Below, one piece after another: positions 55,301 to 64,000 of a stretch of 64,000 bases of DNA (position 1 is the first letter of the stretch; each line of letters starts with the position of its first letter). The stretch comes from G963674665 sp964609625. Lineage in GTDB: Bacteria > Desulfobacterota > Desulfovibrionia > Desulfovibrionales > Desulfovibrionaceae. The position numbers and the translations under genes are program-made. Under the pieces are notes generated by a model. The model made no database searches. It was not told where the DNA came from and saw only the letters and a program-made list of their open reading frames with translations. The DNA is taken from positions 248,001-312,000 of the forward strand of contig CAZSRS010000001.1 of NCBI GenBank assembly GCA_964609625.1, read 5' to 3'.

Positions 55301-56977
55301 ATGCACCATACATTCATGCGAACCATTGCACTCCTTGCCCTGCTCCTTGCCCTGGCCGCCTGCACCAAGACACTGGAGGAGCAACTCTCGCCCGACAACT
55401 GGAAGCTCACGGCCGACGCCGAATCCACCTATTATTACCTGCTGCTCGAAGACGCCAGGCGCCAGCAGAACGCCACCATCGGTGAATTCGCCCTGGACAG
55501 GCTGCTGCGCAGCGAGGCATCGCCCGCCATCTTCATCGAGGCCGCGAACTTCCACTGGCACCAGGGCGACAGCGATAAGACCAAGAAGGTCCTGCTGCAG
55601 GGCCTGGAGAGATTCCCCAGGGACCCGGACCTGCAACTCATGCTGGCCCAACTCTATCTGGCCGAAAAGGACCTTGATTCCGCAACCGCCACCATCACTT
55701 CCTATCTGGAGCAGAACCCGGAAGACATGCTCACCCGCCAGGAACTGGCCGACATGCTCATCCGCAACGAACAGTTCCCGCAGGCCCTCGGAATGCTGGA
55801 GAGCATCCCCGGGGAGCAGCGTTCCCCCGTGATCAACTTCTACCTGGCCAAGGCCCACGAAGGACTCGGTCGCCGAGGGCTGGCCATCGAACTGCTCACC
55901 AAGGCGGTCAACGGGGACTCGGGACTGTTCGAAGCCTGGGCCGAGCTGGCCTATCTCCACGAACTGGAGCAGAACTACGTCGAGGCGGAGGCCATCTACT
56001 CCCGCATGCTCGAAATGGGGGAATCCAGCCAGGAACTCTGGCTCAGGTTGGTGGACCTGAACCTCAAGCTCAAGAATCCGCAAAAGGCCCTGCAACTCAC
56101 AAGGCAGGGGCCTGACGACCTCAGTTTCGCGCTGGGCGCGGGCACTCTGTTCGTGGACCAGGGCTACTACAAGCAGGCCCAACAGATATTCCTGCCCCTG
56201 CTCGAGACCAAGCCCCAAGCCGAGGAAATCTACTTCTACCTGGCTCTGCTCGCCTTCAAGGGCGACAAGGACCTGCACAAGGCCATCGAACTGTTGGAAA
56301 AGGTGCCCGTAGCCAACCGCTTCCATAATCGCGCCCTGCGCTTCCGCAGCCACCTGCTCTTCGAGATCGGAAAAAAGGCCGAGGCCGTGGAAACCGCCCA
56401 CACCGGCCGGGAACTCTACCCTGACCAGAAGGATTTCTGGTCCCTCGGCGCAAGTCTGTACGAAGAAGCCGGGGAAGGAGAAAAGGCCCTGCAGCTGCTC
56501 ACCGAGGCCCTGCTCAAATGGCCGGATGACGGCGAATTGCTCTATCTCAAGGGCGTGCTGCTGGACAAGCTGGGCCATAAGGACGAGGCCATGCGACTCA
56601 TGGAAGACATCGCGGCCCAGGACCCGGAGCATCCAGACGCTCTCAACTACATCGGATACACCCTCGCGGATCAGAACCGGGATTTGGAGCGCGCCTACGC
56701 CCTTATCCAAAAAGCCTTGCAGTTCAAGCCCGACAACGGCTACATCCGTGATTCCCTGGCCTGGGTACTGTTCCGGCTCGGCGAAACCGAGGCAGCCTGG
56801 GCAGAAATCCAAAGCGCCGTGCAACTCGCTGATAGCGACCCCGTGATCTGGGAGCATTACGGCGACATCGCCGCCACGTTGGGGTACGCTGCCCAGGCCC
56901 GCAAAGGCTATGACAAGGCGCTCGAACTCGGGCACAAGGACAAAGAGGCCGTGCGCAAGAAGCTCGAAACGCTATGA
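55301..56977 (+). CDS. TPR-repeat lipoprotein
   Basis: 558 residues from ATG 55301; ATG 55316 is an alternative. The signal peptide ends in a lipobox LLALAAC with the lipidated Cys at residue 21. About 12-14 tetratricopeptide repeats follow, for example GLERFPRDPDLQLMLAQLYL and EALLKWPDDGELLYLKGVLL. It resembles large outer-membrane-associated TPR lipoproteins. The stop overlaps the next gene by ATGA (56974-56977). Confidence 0.88.
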   Translation: MHHTFMRTIALLALLLALAACTKTLEEQLSPDNWKLTADAESTYYYLLLEDARRQQNATIGEFALDRLLRSEASPAIFIEAANFHWHQGDSDKTKKVLLQGLERFPRDPDLQLMLAQLYLAEKDLDSATATITSYLEQNPEDMLTRQELADMLIRNEQFPQALGMLESIPGEQRSPVINFYLAKAHEGLGRRGLAIELLTKAVNGDSGLFEAWAELAYLHELEQNYVEAEAIYSRMLEMGESSQELWLRLVDLNLKLKNPQKALQLTRQGPDDLSFALGAGTLFVDQGYYKQAQQIFLPLLETKPQAEEIYFYLALLAFKGDKDLHKAIELLEKVPVANRFHNRALRFRSHLLFEIGKKAEAVETAHTGRELYPDQKDFWSLGASLYEEAGEGEKALQLLTEALLKWPDDGELLYLKGVLLDKLGHKDEAMRLMEDIAAQDPEHPDALNYIGYTLADQNRDLERAYALIQKALQFKPDNGYIRDSLAWVLFRLGETEAAWAEIQSAVQLADSDPVIWEHYGDIAATLGYAAQARKGYDKALELGHKDKEAVRKKLETL

Positions 56978-57810
56978 TCCAGGTCCCACGCTCTCCCACG
57001 GGCGGCTTGTCCCGCGCCTTGCTCTGCCTGCTCCTGCTCGCCGCGGGGTTTTGCTGTTCGTCCTGCGCCCCTAAAACCCCCCGCCCGGATATCGAAAAAA
57101 CGCACCCAGACGAGGTCTGGCAGCGTTTTCTCCAGCGGTTCCCGGACACGGGTAGGGCCCCCGCCTTCAGCCTCGAAGCCTCACTGCACTACCTGGGCAC
57201 GAAAAACCAGAGCCGTGTGATCCTGGACTTCTGGGGTAACCTCGACCTGCCCCTGCGCATGGACCTCAAGACCGGTTTCGGCTCCCTGCTCTCCCTCTGG
57301 CGCGAGGACTCCAACGAATTCATGGCCTACATCCCGGACAAGGAGAGTGTCTATCTGCACAAGGACAGCCGCCTCGGTATGATCGCCTTCGGGATCGACC
57401 TCCCCCTGAGCCTGCGGGAACTGGCCCTGCTGCTCAACGGACACTGGCAAGGACTCATCCCCGGTCAATACGCCACGGTACGCAGAAAGGACACCCAGGG
57501 GCTCTCCTTCACCTTCGGACAGCATGGAAAGGAATACAGCCTGCTGCTGGATACCTCGGGCACACCCCTGGCCATGCGCACCCCCGCCCCCACTGCCTGG
57601 GACCTGGAGTTCAGCGGCTCCCTCGCCGACAAGGGCTTTCCCAACCTGCCGGGCAAGATCACCATGCGTAACGACAGTGGCGACAGGGCCATTCTCCTGA
57701 TCAAGGACATCAAACAACGCTCCGACCCCTGGCCGGATAACGCCCTCAGGCTCGACCTGCCCGAAAACACCAAGATGCTGCTGCTCGACGACGTACAGAT
57801 CACCCAGTAA
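56974..57810 (+). CDS. LolB-like outer-membrane lipoprotein
   Basis: 278 residues. The signal peptide ends in GFCCSSC with an atypical lipobox, the lipidated Cys probably being residue 31. The mature part resembles LolB/DUF4292-type lipid-binding beta proteins (FSLEASLHYLG, MDLKTGFGSLLSLWREDSNEF). LolB receives lipoproteins from LolA at the outer membrane. Coupled to the TPR lipoprotein by ATGA overlap. The identification as LolB is by fold-like pattern only. Confidence 0.7.
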   Translation: MIQVPRSPTGGLSRALLCLLLLAAGFCCSSCAPKTPRPDIEKTHPDEVWQRFLQRFPDTGRAPAFSLEASLHYLGTKNQSRVILDFWGNLDLPLRMDLKTGFGSLLSLWREDSNEFMAYIPDKESVYLHKDSRLGMIAFGIDLPLSLRELALLLNGHWQGLIPGQYATVRRKDTQGLSFTFGQHGKEYSLLLDTSGTPLAMRTPAPTAWDLEFSGSLADKGFPNLPGKITMRNDSGDRAILLIKDIKQRSDPWPDNALRLDLPENTKMLLLDDVQITQ

Positions 57811-57836
57811 CCCTTGTGCCGAGGAGGCTGACATAC

Positions 57837-58220
57837 ATGGAGCAAACATCCCAAAAACCACCCGAGGCGAAGCCGAGCCGCAACATCTTCGGCAATCTGG
57901 TCCTGGGACTCAAGCTGCTGCTTGGCGAGTTGCAATGGATCGGGCTCAAGGGATTGCGCGCCTTCGAACTCCGGCAGTTGAACAAACGCCTGAAAGAGGA
58001 ATGCGCCACCCTGGGCGAGGCCGTGGCCCGACAGCTCTCTGATCAGGAGCCAGGGCCGGACACCCCCCTTCCTCCGTGCGACGAACGCACCCGCCTCGCC
58101 CTCAAACAGGTGCGCTTCCTTGAAGACGAAATCGAAAACCTCCTCGGGGAACGGCAGCGCATGCGCGAAGAATTCGAGGCCAGACGCAAATCATCTATCG
58201 GCGTGAACCAGGAACCCTAA
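57837..58220 (+). CDS. Small conserved protein with coiled-coil C-terminus
   Basis: 127 residues from ATG 57837, with a GAGGAGG site that decides the start over GTG 57816. It is hydrophilic, with a helical segment at about 25-60 (LKLLLGELQWIGLKGLRAFE) and a charged, probably coiled-coil C-terminus (QVRFLEDEIENLLGERQRMR). No family is recognised. It lies 26 bases after the LolB-like gene and 16 before rpiB, so it is operonic. Confidence 0.75.
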   Translation: MEQTSQKPPEAKPSRNIFGNLVLGLKLLLGELQWIGLKGLRAFELRQLNKRLKEECATLGEAVARQLSDQEPGPDTPLPPCDERTRLALKQVRFLEDEIENLLGERQRMREEFEARRKSSIGVNQEP

Positions 58221-58236
58221 CCACAGCGAGGCCCTC

Positions 58237-58680
58237 ATGCCCAAGACCGTCTATCTCGCCGCGGACCACGGCGGCCTGCTGCTCAAACAGGAAGTGGCCA
58301 ACCATCTGGAAAACAACGGCTACACGGTGCATGATCTGGGCACCCACTCCGCGGATAGCTGCGACTACCCCCTCTTCGCCCATACGCTGTGCGAACACGT
58401 GGTTCGCGAAAACCGCCTGGGCATCCTGATCTGCGGCACCGGCATCGGCATGTGCATGGCCGCCAACAAGTGCCCCGGTATCCGCGCCGCCCTTTGCGCC
58501 AACGAATACATGGCCCTCATGAGCCGCAGGCACAACGATGCCAACGTGCTCTGCCTCGGGGAGCGGGTCCTGGGCATCGATCTGGCCAAGAGCATTGTCG
58601 ACGCCTTCCTGGAGAGTGGATTCGATGGCGGCAGGCACCTGCGCCGCATCGAACTCTTCGGTACCATGCGCACCAGTTGA
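58237..58680 (+). CDS. rpiB: Ribose-5-phosphate isomerase B
   Basis: 147 residues, the usual RpiB length. Signatures are LAADHGGLLLKQEV, DYPLFA, the catalytic loop ICGTGIGMCMAANK and SRRHNDANVLCLGERVLG. It interconverts ribulose- and ribose-5-phosphate in the pentose phosphate pathway. It is the last gene of the rpoH-rpiB run. Confidence 0.95.
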   Translation: MPKTVYLAADHGGLLLKQEVANHLENNGYTVHDLGTHSADSCDYPLFAHTLCEHVVRENRLGILICGTGIGMCMAANKCPGIRAALCANEYMALMSRRHNDANVLCLGERVLGIDLAKSIVDAFLESGFDGGRHLRRIELFGTMRTS

Positions 58681-58704
58681 AGCCGCTCGCGGCGGAATCC
58701 CGAA

Positions 58705-58748
58705 AGCCTTCTCCTGCCCTGGCCGGCAAGCCGGGGCAGGAGTAGGCT
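58705..58748. terminator. Long hairpin between convergent rpiB and the next gene
   Basis: AGCCT-CTCCTGCCC-GGC pairs with GCC-GGGCAGGAG-AGGCT with single-base interruptions, a long stable stem that reaches the stop codon of the minus-strand gene. No T-run follows on either strand. It probably marks the 3' ends of both convergent genes. Confidence 0.6.
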
Positions 58749-59040
58749 ACTCTTCGTCCTCTTCCACCCAACGGCCGAGTATCTCGATGATCCTGCGCGC
58801 CTGGTCCTTGCTCGAGATCGTGAACTTAGACTGGGGGCGGTAGGTCCCGCTCATCTTGCGGTAACGGCGGATGGAATACCGCACGGGGCCGAACTCGCCA
58901 GACTTCTTGTCCAACTCCTGATACTTGAACAGCACCGTGCTCCAGGCGCCCTTGGTCAGGATCTCCTTGTCCAGCTCCTTCACGAGCAGTTGGCCTTCTT
59001 CTTCATACTGTACCGTCAGCTCGTCCACTGTGGTTGCCAT
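58747..59040 (-). CDS. Conserved small protein of unknown function
   Basis: 97 residues from ATG 59040, with AAAGAGGT just upstream. It is rich in charged residues: WSTVLFKYQELDKKSGEFG and VRYSIRRYRKMSGTYRPQSK, ending with EEDEE. No signal or membrane segment. The strand-rich centre with basic and aromatic residues may be nucleic-acid binding, but this is weak. Longer readings in this frame are antisense to other genes and are not supported. Confidence 0.75.
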   Translation of the reverse strand: MATTVDELTVQYEEEGQLLVKELDKEILTKGAWSTVLFKYQELDKKSGEFGPVRYSIRRYRKMSGTYRPQSKFTISSKDQARRIIEILGRWVEEDEE

Positions 59041-59128
59041 GCGTACCTCTTTGTTTCCCCCCTCCAGAGGGGTGGTTGTCTCGGAAAAACGCTTTCCCAA
59101 TGCTACCCAAAGCCACGGCTCCCGGCAA

Positions 59129-59157
59129 GGCCTCGCGATTACTGGCCTCGCGATTAC
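59129..59157. repeat. 15-base tandem duplication
   Basis: GGCCTCGCGATTAC occurs at 59129-59142 and again at 59144-59157, separated by one base. It lies in the divergent interval upstream of the membrane protein gene. Confidence 0.8.
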
Positions 59158-59208
59158 GTCTTGTACCGGCAGATGAAGAGGCCTATACTCCCGCCAGGAG
59201 CCCTCGCC

Positions 59209-59676
59209 ATGTATCTCGCACTGGTCATCACCACCGCCATCCTCCTCGGTCTGGCCTGCCTCTTTCTGCTTATCGCCGGCATCCTCCGGATGGTGCGCGT
59301 CAGCGTACGCCGTGATCTCGAAAAACGTCTCGACCCCAAGGACGTGCTCCAGGCCGACCTGTTCAGCAATTTTTTCGGTCAACAATCCCGTGGCCTGGGG
59401 CAGATTCGCGGCAACGGCGGCCTGGTGCTGCTGCGCGACAGGCTGTATTTCCTGCTCGCGGCGCCCAGACGCGAACTGGTCATCCCCTTCGCCAACATCA
59501 CGGACATCTCCCTGCCCAGCTCCTTTCTGGGCAAGAGCGTTCTCCGTCCGCTGCTGCGTGTGGATTTTTTCTCGGGTACGGGAGCCGACGCCGCGGCCTG
59601 GGCCCTGCGCGATCCCGGTAATTGGAAGGCGGCGCTGGAACAGGCCGTGCACGCCCACCAACGCCGTCAGTCCTGA
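59209..59676 (+). CDS. Small membrane-anchored protein, PH-like
   Basis: 155 residues from ATG 59209 (AGGAG nine bases upstream). One N-terminal membrane segment (ALVITTAILLGLACLFLLIAG) is followed by a cytoplasmic domain with strand-like segments (GGLVLLRDRLYFLLAAPRRE, LVIPFANITDISLP) resembling a pleckstrin-like (bPH) fold. Function unknown. Confidence 0.72.
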   Translation: MYLALVITTAILLGLACLFLLIAGILRMVRVSVRRDLEKRLDPKDVLQADLFSNFFGQQSRGLGQIRGNGGLVLLRDRLYFLLAAPRRELVIPFANITDISLPSSFLGKSVLRPLLRVDFFSGTGADAAAWALRDPGNWKAALEQAVHAHQRRQS

Positions 59677-59827
59677 ACAACCAGCAAGTCCCCGAAATGC
59701 TCCTCCCACACGTCCTTGCACAAAGGTTCCGTGCGCCCATGTTCGACGCATCCGGCGAGTGCCTCCTCGCGGTGCTTTCCCGCCGCCTCGAAAGGACAAC
59801 TTCCAGCAATACCGCCCCGGACAATCC

Positions 59828-61165
59828 ATGACCATCGATGCCCTGCTCCCCATACTCAAGGTGCTGTTGGCCTTTGCCGCCATGCTCGTGGGCATCCGGC
59901 TAAAGCTCGGGCTCCTTGCCTCCATCCTGGTCGGCAGCCTGCTGCTGGCCCTGCTCTTCGGCATGGGGCCGCTCGCCTGGCTCGGGGCGGCGGTCGACGG
60001 CGTCACCCACCTGCAGACCGTGTTTCTCGCCGTGATCATCGCCGTCATCCTGGCCTTCAGCGACCTCCTGGACAAAACAGGCCAAGCCGAGCGGCTGCTG
60101 GCCACCATCGGGGGGCGCATCAAGCGTCCACGCCTGGCCCTGGCTTTTTTCCCGGCACTGATAGGGCTTTTGCCGATGCCCGGCGGCGCGGTGTTCTCGG
60201 CGCCCATGGTCCGGACCATGGCCGACCGGCTTGCCCGCCAAGGCAGCTTGGGCACGGTGGAACTCACGGACCAGGCCCTGATCAACTACTGGTACCGTCA
60301 CCTCTGGGAACTGGCCTGGCCGCTCTATCCGGGCATCATCATGGCCGCCACCCTTTCGGAGATCCCCTTGATCTGGCTGGCGGCCCTGCTCGTCCCAGCT
60401 CCGGTGATCGCGATGCTCCTGGGTTGGTACTTTTTCCTCCGGCCCAAGGCGCTCCGCATGGTGGAAGCCGTAGGCAGCCGGCCCGGCAGTGGTCCGAAAA
60501 TGCCTTCCCTGGACGGGAACCCGCCCCTGCGGCATGCGTTGCGGGAAGCGCTCCCCTTGCTGGTGGGTATCGGCGGCGCCATCGCGCTGGAGTTGGGCAT
60601 CGCCTGGCTGGCGCCCTGGCTGCCTTTCGAGTGGGGAGTGCTTCTGGCCCTGCTGGCTGCCTTTGCCACCTGCGCCGTGCAGAACCGCTGGCCCGTGTGG
60701 AGACTGGCCCGGCTCTTCACCAAGCGGCATCTCCTCGTCATGCTGGGGGTGGTGGCGGCCATATTTGTGTTCAAGGAGACCCTGCAACAGAGCGGCGCCA
60801 TCAACGATTTGGCCGGCAGGGGCGGTGGGGGATTCGCCTTGTTCACCGCCGCCGCATTCCTGCCCTATTTCGTGGGCGTGGTGGCTGGACTGAACATCGC
60901 CTTCGTAGGCGCGACCTTTCCCCTGCTCCTGGGGTTGCTGCGGCAGATGGGGCTGGTGGAGGTGATCCCGGCCTACATCGTCCTGGGAATGTTCTCGGGC
61001 TTCGCCGGAGTCATGTCATCGCCGCTGCATCTGTGCTTCATCCTCACCTGTCAGTACTTTCAGGTGGACTTGGCCCAGGCCTGGCGCCGCGTGCTGCTCC
61101 CCTGCGGGGTGTTCGTCGCTGTGGGCACGGCGTATTTTTTCCTCCTGCGGCATCTGCTGGCCTGA
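59828..61165 (+). CDS. DUF401-family integral membrane transporter
   Basis: 445 residues from ATG 59828, about 10-12 hydrophobic segments. It has the family pattern FFPALIGLLPMPGGAVFSAP, NYWYRHLWELAWPLYPG and FSGFAGVMSSPLHLCF. DUF401 proteins are related to ion-transporter-type carriers of the IT superfamily. The substrate is unknown. It stands alone between the small membrane protein gene and the convergent Na/Pi transporter gene. Confidence 0.85.
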   Translation: MTIDALLPILKVLLAFAAMLVGIRLKLGLLASILVGSLLLALLFGMGPLAWLGAAVDGVTHLQTVFLAVIIAVILAFSDLLDKTGQAERLLATIGGRIKRPRLALAFFPALIGLLPMPGGAVFSAPMVRTMADRLARQGSLGTVELTDQALINYWYRHLWELAWPLYPGIIMAATLSEIPLIWLAALLVPAPVIAMLLGWYFFLRPKALRMVEAVGSRPGSGPKMPSLDGNPPLRHALREALPLLVGIGGAIALELGIAWLAPWLPFEWGVLLALLAAFATCAVQNRWPVWRLARLFTKRHLLVMLGVVAAIFVFKETLQQSGAINDLAGRGGGGFALFTAAAFLPYFVGVVAGLNIAFVGATFPLLLGLLRQMGLVEVIPAYIVLGMFSGFAGVMSSPLHLCFILTCQYFQVDLAQAWRRVLLPCGVFVAVGTAYFFLLRHLLA

Positions 61166-61190
61166 TCCCGGGGCGATCAAGCCTCTCCAT

Positions 61191-62852
61191 TCATACGGCG
61201 GCTTCCTTGCGCCCCTCGCCTGTCTCATAGGCACTAAGGCCGTAGACCTGCCGCAGTGAATCCAGTAACAGCGAGCCCTTGACCAACTGCTGCGCGATGC
61301 GATGAATCCTGGAGATGTAATCCAGCCGGGCCACCATCTGCTCCACGCTCAACACGCCGGCAGTCCCGGCCTTGAGCAGGGCGGCCTTGAGTTCCTGGTA
61401 GGCGCGCTCGAACCCGTCATGGGTGTCTCGCAGGCTCCCGGCGCTGAATCTGATGCCGTCGGGTACGGCAAGATCGACCACATCCTCGGCGCGCTCCACG
61501 AGCAGCCCCATGCTCAAGGCCAGGTCCCTGTCCCCTAGATCGGTGAGCATCCTGCGGTACGTATCGGCCTCAATGGCCGCTTCGGCCGCCGCGTTCCAGT
61601 ACTGCGAGACCCGCAGGACCCTGGGCAGGTCATCGGCCACACGCGGCGAAAGCCCCTCCCTGCTCATGCGTGTACTGAACTCCGCAACCGCGCGCTGCAA
61701 GGAATCGAGCACGAGCTTTTCCGTGTGCAGATCACCACACGGACGCTCCCGACAGCGCAGGGAGGTCATGGACATGACCCGGGCGCTTTCACCGATGCGG
61801 CCCGTCTCCAGAATCATGGCGGCCATGGCCAGGGAGGGGGTGCGCACCACGGTACTGTCCAGATGTTTTGGCCTGCCGCGCTCTTCCTCGCGGGAGCGGA
61901 AGCGCCGTTGCAGCCAGCGTACCAGCCAGCCGCTGATGGGCCAGAGCAACAACACGCCCAGAATGTTGAACAGCGTATGGAACAAGGCGAGCACAGGCAA
62001 GGGATCGGCTCCCATGCCGAACATCGAACGTGTCCAGACAATGGCCTGAAGCATGGGGGGGAGCAAGATCAGTGCCGCCGTGCCAGTGATCACGTTGAAG
62101 ACCACGTGGGCCGCGGCCAGCCGTTTGGCATTGGGCGTCGCGCCAATGGCGGCCAGGGCCGCGGTGCTCGTGGTACCGACATTGGCCCCGATGACGGCCG
62201 CGGCTCCTGCCGTGAGCGGCGCCAATCCGCTGGCCGTGGCCGTGAGGATCAAGGCCATGGAGGCGCTGGAGGATTGCATCAGGAAGGTCAGCAGGAATCC
62301 GAGGCCGATATACACCAGCAATCCCAAGGCACCATCCGCGGGAAGGGTTTCCAGGGCGACACCACTGCCCAGAGCCCCCAGGGTCTCCTGCAACAACTCG
62401 ATGCCCATGAAGAACAGGCCGAAACCCGCCAGGGCCTCGCCAAGGGCCGTTCGCCGGGAGACGCCTCCGGCGAGCCAGAACCCGGTGCCCATGGCGATGC
62501 ACGGCAACGCCAAGGCCTTGATGTTCACCTCGAGTCCCAGCAGGGCCACCAGCCAGGCGGTGGACGTGGTGCCCACGTTGGCGCCGTAGACCACCCACAG
62601 GGCCTCGGTCAGGGACATCAAACCGGCGTTGACGAAACCGATGGCGGCAATGGTCACCGCTGCGGAACTCTGGACCATGGCCGTGATGCCGAAGCCGGAA
62701 CTCAGTGCGCGCGGGCGTGTCTTGGTCCACTGGCCAAGTACTTGACGCAGCATGGGCCCACCGGCAAGCTTCAGGCCGTCGGTCATCAGCTTCATGCCCA
62801 AGAGCAGAAGACCCAGGCCTCCGGCGACGGACACGGCGGATGCGATTGTCAT
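61191..62852 (-). CDS. Na+/phosphate cotransporter with PhoU-like C-terminal domain
   Basis: 553 residues from ATG 62852 (GGAGGGG upstream). Two repeated Na/Pi-cotransport units carry QSSAA (in ITAMVQSSAAVT) and QSSSA (in LMQSSSASMAL), with GANVGTT motifs in each. The C-terminal ~200 residues are helical and PhoU-like. It is the NptA/YjbB-type family that imports or exports phosphate with Na+. Confidence 0.92.
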   Translation of the reverse strand: MTIASAVSVAGGLGLLLLGMKLMTDGLKLAGGPMLRQVLGQWTKTRPRALSSGFGITAMVQSSAAVTIAAIGFVNAGLMSLTEALWVVYGANVGTTSTAWLVALLGLEVNIKALALPCIAMGTGFWLAGGVSRRTALGEALAGFGLFFMGIELLQETLGALGSGVALETLPADGALGLLVYIGLGFLLTFLMQSSSASMALILTATASGLAPLTAGAAAVIGANVGTTSTAALAAIGATPNAKRLAAAHVVFNVITGTAALILLPPMLQAIVWTRSMFGMGADPLPVLALFHTLFNILGVLLLWPISGWLVRWLQRRFRSREEERGRPKHLDSTVVRTPSLAMAAMILETGRIGESARVMSMTSLRCRERPCGDLHTEKLVLDSLQRAVAEFSTRMSREGLSPRVADDLPRVLRVSQYWNAAAEAAIEADTYRRMLTDLGDRDLALSMGLLVERAEDVVDLAVPDGIRFSAGSLRDTHDGFERAYQELKAALLKAGTAGVLSVEQMVARLDYISRIHRIAQQLVKGSLLLDSLRQVYGLSAYETGEGRKEAAV

Positions 62853-63082
62853 GAGCGCCCCTCCAACGGACGTGCATTCACCTGTAAACGCGGTGTTCGA
62901 AGAGGCAGTACTGACACGGAGCGACTGATCGAGCAAGCGGCCCGGATCGGCCACGACACCCGTATCGACAACGGGCATGTCCGTTTCGCCCTAACGTCAC
63001 TCTCCCCTTGCCGGAAAAAACCCCGCGCGCTATGTTGCCCCAAGGGTATCGAAAACACGGCATCCCACACAAGGAGACTTCC

Positions 63083-63358
63083 ATGGTCAACGCCATAGTA
63101 TTGCTCAAGGTGCAGCCCCAGAAGGTCAATGAAATCGCCGAAAAACTCGTGGAGATCAACAACGTCAGCGAAGTCTACTCCGTTGGGGGGCGTTTCGACA
63201 TCGTGGCTGTCATCCGCGGCAAGACCAACGAGGACATTTCTGACGTCGTGACCAAGCATCTTCTGAACATCCAGGGCATCAACTCCTCGGAGACCCTCAT
63301 TGCCTTCAGGGCCTATTCCAGGCACGACCTGGAGCGCCTCTTCGCCATCGGCGAGTGA
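63083..63358 (+). CDS. Stand-alone RAM (Lrp/AsnC ligand-binding) domain protein
   Basis: 91 residues from ATG 63083, with AAGGAG upstream. It matches the C-terminal amino-acid-binding domain of Lrp/AsnC (VNAIVLLKVQPQKVNEIAEK, VYSVGGRFDIVAVIRG) and has no helix-turn-helix. Such proteins bind amino acids or effectors or pair with full regulators. The target is unknown. Confidence 0.88.
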   Translation: MVNAIVLLKVQPQKVNEIAEKLVEINNVSEVYSVGGRFDIVAVIRGKTNEDISDVVTKHLLNIQGINSSETLIAFRAYSRHDLERLFAIGE

Positions 63359-63428
63359 TCGTGGGAATTGCCCCCGGCATGGGGGCCGACCAGGAATACG
63401 CCCAACCGGAACAGCCCTGGAGAAGCCC

Positions 63429-64000
63429 ATGAATCGCCTGCTGCCCCTGTTTCTGCTGCTGGTCCTGGGTCTCGCGCCTGTCCCGACTTCGGCTGCCGCC
63501 TCCCTGGAGCTGGAATGCAACGCCTTGTACCCGGCCGCGAGCCTCCACACCAAGGGCGCCCAGGCCTTTGCCGGACTGGTGGAGCAATACACCGGGGGCG
63601 GGTTGCGCATCACGGTATACCCTGACGGCAGCCTGGGCTTCAAGGGACCGGAACTGCTCAAGGCCGTGAAGGACGGCATCCTGCCCATGTCCGACATGCT
63701 CATGGGCGCGGTCGCGGGCAGCGAAGAAATCTTCGGGCTGACCACCACCCCCCTGCTGGTGCACTCCCTTGACCAGGCCCTTGCCCTGTATCAAGCCGCC
63801 AAGCCTTACTACGAAAAGGCCTGCGAAAAATGGAACCAGAAGCTGCTCTATGCCGCACCCTGGCCCTGCAGCGGTTTGTATACCAAGAAGCCCATCCAGG
63901 GCAGCAAGGACCTCGCTGGACTGAAGATCCGCACCTACGACCAGAACAGCGCGGAGTTCCTCCAACGCGCCGGCGCCAGCCCCCAGCCACTGCCCTGGGC
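63429..64000 (+). CDS. TRAP transporter substrate-binding protein (DctP family), 3' end outside window
   Basis: 190 residues visible. A signal peptide (MNRLLPLFLLLVLGLA, then TSAAA) exports it. The DctP pattern is seen in HTKGAQAFAGLVEQYTGG, YPDGSLGFKGPELLKAVKDG and AGLKIRTYDQNSAEFLQRAG, including the conserved Arg that binds the carboxylate of the substrate. It delivers organic acids to a TRAP membrane complex. The rest of the gene and the partner genes lie beyond the edge. Confidence 0.92.
   Translation, partial: MNRLLPLFLLLVLGLAPVPTSAAASLELECNALYPAASLHTKGAQAFAGLVEQYTGGGLRITVYPDGSLGFKGPELLKAVKDGILPMSDMLMGAVAGSEEIFGLTTTPLLVHSLDQALALYQAAKPYYEKACEKWNQKLLYAAPWPCSGLYTKKPIQGSKDLAGLKIRTYDQNSAEFLQRAGASPQPLPW

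Noticed and set aside
55160..56935. A 591-codon minus-strand frame opposite the TPR lipoprotein
   Set aside because: No recognisable domain or ribosome site; the plus strand has a lipobox and TPR repeats.
59041..60285. An N-terminal extension of the 97-residue conserved protein
   Set aside because: The extension is antisense to the DUF401 and membrane protein genes, and the ATG at 59040 has a good ribosome site.

Overview
The window looks like chromosomal DNA of a strictly anaerobic, sulfate-reducer-type Desulfobacterota (Desulfovibrionales). It is GC-rich and densely coded. Three things point there: a periplasmic [NiFe] hydrogenase set (hynB-hynA-hynC-hypC), a tungsten-type aldehyde:ferredoxin oxidoreductase, and housekeeping blocks whose order (hslV-ispE-tRNA-Gln-prs-rplY-pth-carD-rho, and rpoH divergent from a B12 methionine synthase) resembles what I remember of Desulfovibrio genomes. 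I could not run a database search, so genus and species are not assigned.

Layout. 1-800: a STAS / anti-sigma ATPase partner-switching pair, cut by the window edge. 886-9641 (minus): birA, a pyruvate carboxylase and a large PEP-synthase-like protein, which together form a pyruvate/oxaloacetate/PEP node. 9911-13691 (minus): a membrane-anchored sigma-54 activator, a GspF/PilC-type membrane protein and a membrane-anchored hydrolase. 13863-19153 (plus): DHH phosphoesterase, cysS, a BepA-like M48 protease with TPRs, and a PCC-domain/macro-domain pair with overlapping stop and start. 19264-25460 (plus): hslV, ispE, tRNA-Gln, prs, rplY, pth, carD-type regulator, rho. 25626-28239: the aldehyde oxidoreductase convergent with an unknown membrane-anchored protein. 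28657-32427: hydrogenase operon with a good promoter and an internal terminator-like hairpin. 32595-37451: aminotransferase, SPOR protein, small unknown protein and secreted HEAT-repeat protein in one run. 37487-39508: a small membrane protein and an HD-hydrolase/methyltransferase pair.

39577-47428 (minus): a chemotaxis cluster of cheB, cheA, cheY, a soluble MCP-like protein and a transmembrane receptor. The receptor ends in an H-NOX haem gas-sensor domain. 47689-53754 (minus): radA, a zinc-ribbon DUF3426-type protein, a short N-acetylglutamate-synthase-like GNAT, a TlpA-type thioredoxin and a truncated-architecture MetH. 53977-58680 (plus): rpoH with an acidic N-terminal extension, a TPR lipoprotein, a LolB-like lipoprotein, a small unknown and rpiB. 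58747-64000: small conserved proteins, a DUF401-type transporter, a Na/Pi cotransporter, a stand-alone RAM domain and the start of a TRAP substrate-binding protein.

The most interesting item is the receptor with the C-terminal H-NOX domain. It keeps the haem-ligating His, the Y-x-S-x-R motif and the position equivalent to the distal tyrosine used for O2 binding in Thermoanaerobacter H-NOX. It sits directly upstream of the chemotaxis genes, which suggests that gas sensing feeds motility in this anaerobe.
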